From assembly GCA_024235395.1 (NCBI GenBank), contig JACKMK010000002.1, positions 248,001 to 312,000 of the forward strand: DNA of 64,000 nt, read 5' to 3'. Within the stretch, counting starts at the first letter, position 1; each line of letters opens with the position of its first letter. The translations under genes were made by a program, and so were the position numbers. The notes under the pieces were generated by a model. That model did no database searches. It saw only the letters and a list, made by a program, of their open reading frames with translations, and was not told the DNA's origin. Of this stretch, positions 62,408 to 64,000 are shown one piece after another. Source of the DNA: Chromatiaceae bacterium. GTDB lineage: Bacteria; Pseudomonadota; Gammaproteobacteria; Chromatiales; Chromatiaceae.

Positions 62408-63310
62408 ATGCGGATCTCCACGGCACAGATCTTCCAGCAGAGCGTCGATGCGATGCTCACCCAGCAGCGGCAGCTCAGCGAGACCGAACTGCAGGTCGCG
62501 AGCGGCAAACGCATTCTGCGTCCATCGGACGACCCGTCGGCCGCGGTGCGCGTGCTCGACCTCAACGAGGCGGAAAAACGTATCACACAGTATCAGCGCA
62601 ACGCAGATGCCGCGGTTGCCCGCCTGGATCAGGAAGAGAGCGCACTGACCGGCATCGAAGACCTGCTGCAGCGGGTGCGCGAACTCGCCGTGCAGGGCGC
62701 GAGCGATTCGGTCGGCGCCGAGGGGCGGCAGGCGATCGCGGCCGAGGTACGCGAACTGATGGGCAGTTTCCTGCGACTGGCAAATTCCCGGGATGCCAAC
62801 GGCGAATACCTGTTCGCCGGCTACCAGAGCCTCACCCAGCCGTTCGTCCACGATGGCACAGGCGGTTTCACCTACCAAGGTGACGATGGCCAACGCATGG
62901 TCGAGATCGGCGCGGGCCGCGAGATCGCCACCGGCGATCCGGGCCAGATCTTCATGGATTTCGCCGCGGCCGGTGGAGGAACGACGAATATCGGCGAGGT
63001 CCTGTACGATCTCGCCGCGAGCCTCGAGGCCGGCAACGGCTACCCCGAGGCGCTCACCGACATCGATACCGCGTTCACTACATTGGACAACACGCGCGCA
63101 AAGATCGGCGCGCGCATGAATGCAATCGACGAGCAGCGTGGTGTCAACGACACCTTCGATCTCGCCGTCAAGGATGTCCGGTCGACCCTCGAAGACCTCG
63201 ACTACGCCGAGGCGATCAGTCGCTTCAACCAGCAGATGACCGCGTTGCAGGCCTCGCAGCAGGCGTTTGTGCGCATCCAGGACCTGAGCCTGTTCAACTT
63301 CCTGCGTTGA
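62408..63310 (+). CDS. flgL: Flagellar hook-associated protein 3, FlgL
   Basis: Second hook-filament junction protein, flagellin-like, 300 aa. N-terminal MRISTAQIFQQSVDAMLTQQ, then VASGKRILRPSDDPSAAVR, LDQEESALTGIEDLLQRVRE; C-terminal LEDLDYAEAISRFNQQMTAL and VRIQDLSLFNFLR, all FlgL-typical. It starts 2 nt after flgK and ends the cluster before an intrinsic terminator. Flagellin genes are outside the window. Confidence 0.95.
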   Translation: MRISTAQIFQQSVDAMLTQQRQLSETELQVASGKRILRPSDDPSAAVRVLDLNEAEKRITQYQRNADAAVARLDQEESALTGIEDLLQRVRELAVQGASDSVGAEGRQAIAAEVRELMGSFLRLANSRDANGEYLFAGYQSLTQPFVHDGTGGFTYQGDDGQRMVEIGAGREIATGDPGQIFMDFAAAGGGTTNIGEVLYDLAASLEAGNGYPEALTDIDTAFTTLDNTRAKIGARMNAIDEQRGVNDTFDLAVKDVRSTLEDLDYAEAISRFNQQMTALQASQQAFVRIQDLSLFNFLR

Positions 63311-63332
63311 TCCGCGGGGCAGGCGTCCCGGG

Positions 63333-63363
63333 AAAAAAAACGCGGCCGGACGACCGCGTCTTT
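63333..63363 (-). terminator. Bidirectional intrinsic terminator between flgL and the OmpA-family gene
   Basis: Stem ACGCGG/CCGCGT (63340-63345 with 63354-63359) flanked by A8 on the left (63333-63340) and CTTT on the right. The A8 makes an ideal U-tract for the minus-strand gene; the rightward tract is weaker. Confidence 0.8.
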
Positions 63364-63386
63364 ACGACCGTGACACGCGGCCGCGG

Positions 63387-64000
63387 TTACAGTCGATTCA
63401 GCTCGACGCGGCGGTTCTGAGCCTTGCCTTCCGTCGTATCGTTGGTCGCGATCGGCTGTTCTTCGCCGTAGCCCTTGGCGATCATGTTGTTACGGTCCAC
63501 GCCCTGGCTGCTCAGATAGTTGACCACGCTCTGCGCACGGCGTTGCGACAGGTCCTTGTTGTAGGCATCGTCGCCGTCGCTGTCGGTGTGACCGGCGACC
63601 ATCACCTGGATCTGCGGGTGCGCCGAAAGGGTCTCGGAGACCCCGTCGAGGATCGCCAGTGACTCGTCGGTCAGCTCGTCGGAGTCGGTCTTGAAGTGTA
63701 CGCCGCGCAGCACGATGCGCTCGTCGCTGCCGCAGCCCAGTTCGTCGACCGTGGATCCGGCCGTGGAATCAGGGCACAGATCGGTGCCGTCGACCACGCC
63801 GTCCTGGTCGCCGTCGGCAGGGCCCGCCGGTTCCGCGGCAGGTGCGGGCGGCAGCATTGCGACCGGCGGTGGCCAATACCCGGGGGCATAGCCCTGGTAA
63901 CCGTAGCCATTGCCCCAGCCGTCGCCGTAACCGTAGCCGTCCCCACGACCGCGCAGGTCGCCGCTGGCCCAGGCGCGCATTGCGAAACTGAAGTCCGCCT
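63387..64000 (-). CDS. OmpA-family outer-membrane protein (C-terminal part)
   Basis: The frame stays open to the window edge (ADFSFAM precedes the first internal ATG at 63980), so the N-terminus is probably outside and about 204 residues are seen. First is a Gly/Tyr/Asp-rich stretch (GDGYGYGDGWGNGYGYQGY), then Pro/Ala linker. A calcium-type thrombospondin-3-like repeat DGDQDGVVDGTDLCPDS follows, and then an OmpA peptidoglycan-binding domain with VHFKTDSDEL, VMVAGHTDSDGDDAYN, LSQRRAQSVVNYL and NRRVELNRL. It probably anchors the outer membrane to peptidoglycan. Confidence 0.85.
   Translation of the reverse strand, partial: ADFSFAMRAWASGDLRGRGDGYGYGDGWGNGYGYQGYAPGYWPPPVAMLPPAPAAEPAGPADGDQDGVVDGTDLCPDSTAGSTVDELGCGSDERIVLRGVHFKTDSDELTDESLAILDGVSETLSAHPQIQVMVAGHTDSDGDDAYNKDLSQRRAQSVVNYLSSQGVDRNNMIAKGYGEEQPIATNDTTEGKAQNRRVELNRL

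Overview
The window is GC-rich, gene-dense chromosomal DNA with no insertion sequences, CRISPR arrays or prophage genes. The gene content points to a free-living, flagellated gammaproteobacterium, probably of the Chromatiales or sulfur-oxidiser type. Indicators are a PEP-CTERM/exosortase protein-sorting locus, a LapG/LapD biofilm switch, the pstSCAB-phoU order, an iron-sulfur class I fumarase next to sucAB, and a Pseudomonas/Vibrio-like flagellar cluster with sigma-54 and sigma-28 promoters. The lineage is inferred from protein character and synteny; there is no rRNA here to prove it.

Layout. 1-950: 5' part of proS. 1097-3740: lapG-lapD, a c-di-GMP-controlled adhesin-release pair. 3936-4289: an unknown small exported protein. 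4392-10049: Pho box and pstS-pstC-pstA-pstB-phoU. 10071-14749: a small membrane protein, xthA, mtaB, rmuC and a DUF4124 protein. 14901-20700: branched-chain amino acid block ilvI-ilvH-ilvC, pssA, leuA. 20700-23954: type-4 uracil-DNA glycosylase, rimI, prfC and an ibaG-like BolA gene. 24153-33004: an exopolysaccharide/PEP-CTERM accessory region with a PrsT-type TPR lipoprotein, a PepA-like PEP-CTERM protein behind a sigma-54 promoter, an E1-like (ThiF) plus nitroreductase fusion, and two exosortase-associated acyltransferases. 32973-38718 (minus): sucA-sucB-fumarase. 38925-45992: small unknown gene, TauE/SafE exporter, an operon of SulP transporter with two small membrane proteins, a two-component system, and a ParA-like ATPase. 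46311-46502: tRNA-Arg(CCT) with a duplicated 3' end. 46688-63310: CZB-domain chemoreceptor, flgN-flgM, flgA, cheV-cheR and flgBCDEFGHIJKL. 63387-64000: OmpA-family protein cut by the window edge.

How the genes work together. Three surface-lifestyle systems share the window: Lap adhesin control, PEP-CTERM surface-protein/exopolysaccharide export, and flagellar motility with chemotaxis. Sigma-54-type -24/-12 elements with exact GG-N10-GC spacing lie before the PepA-like gene (27336), flgB (52991), flgG (56661) and flgA (50973, minus). Sigma-28-type elements lie before flgM and cheV. So attachment/flocculation and swimming probably draw on the same alternative sigma factor.

The most promising poorly described unit is 28678-33004: an E1-like adenylating domain fused to a nitroreductase, followed by two diverged LuxI-superfamily acyltransferases, all beside PEP-CTERM genes. 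It looks like a small biosynthetic pathway for an acylated, possibly amino-acid-derived molecule. No exosortase, PrsK/PrsR or glycosyltransferase genes lie inside the window, so the link to protein sorting is inferred from family and neighbourhood.
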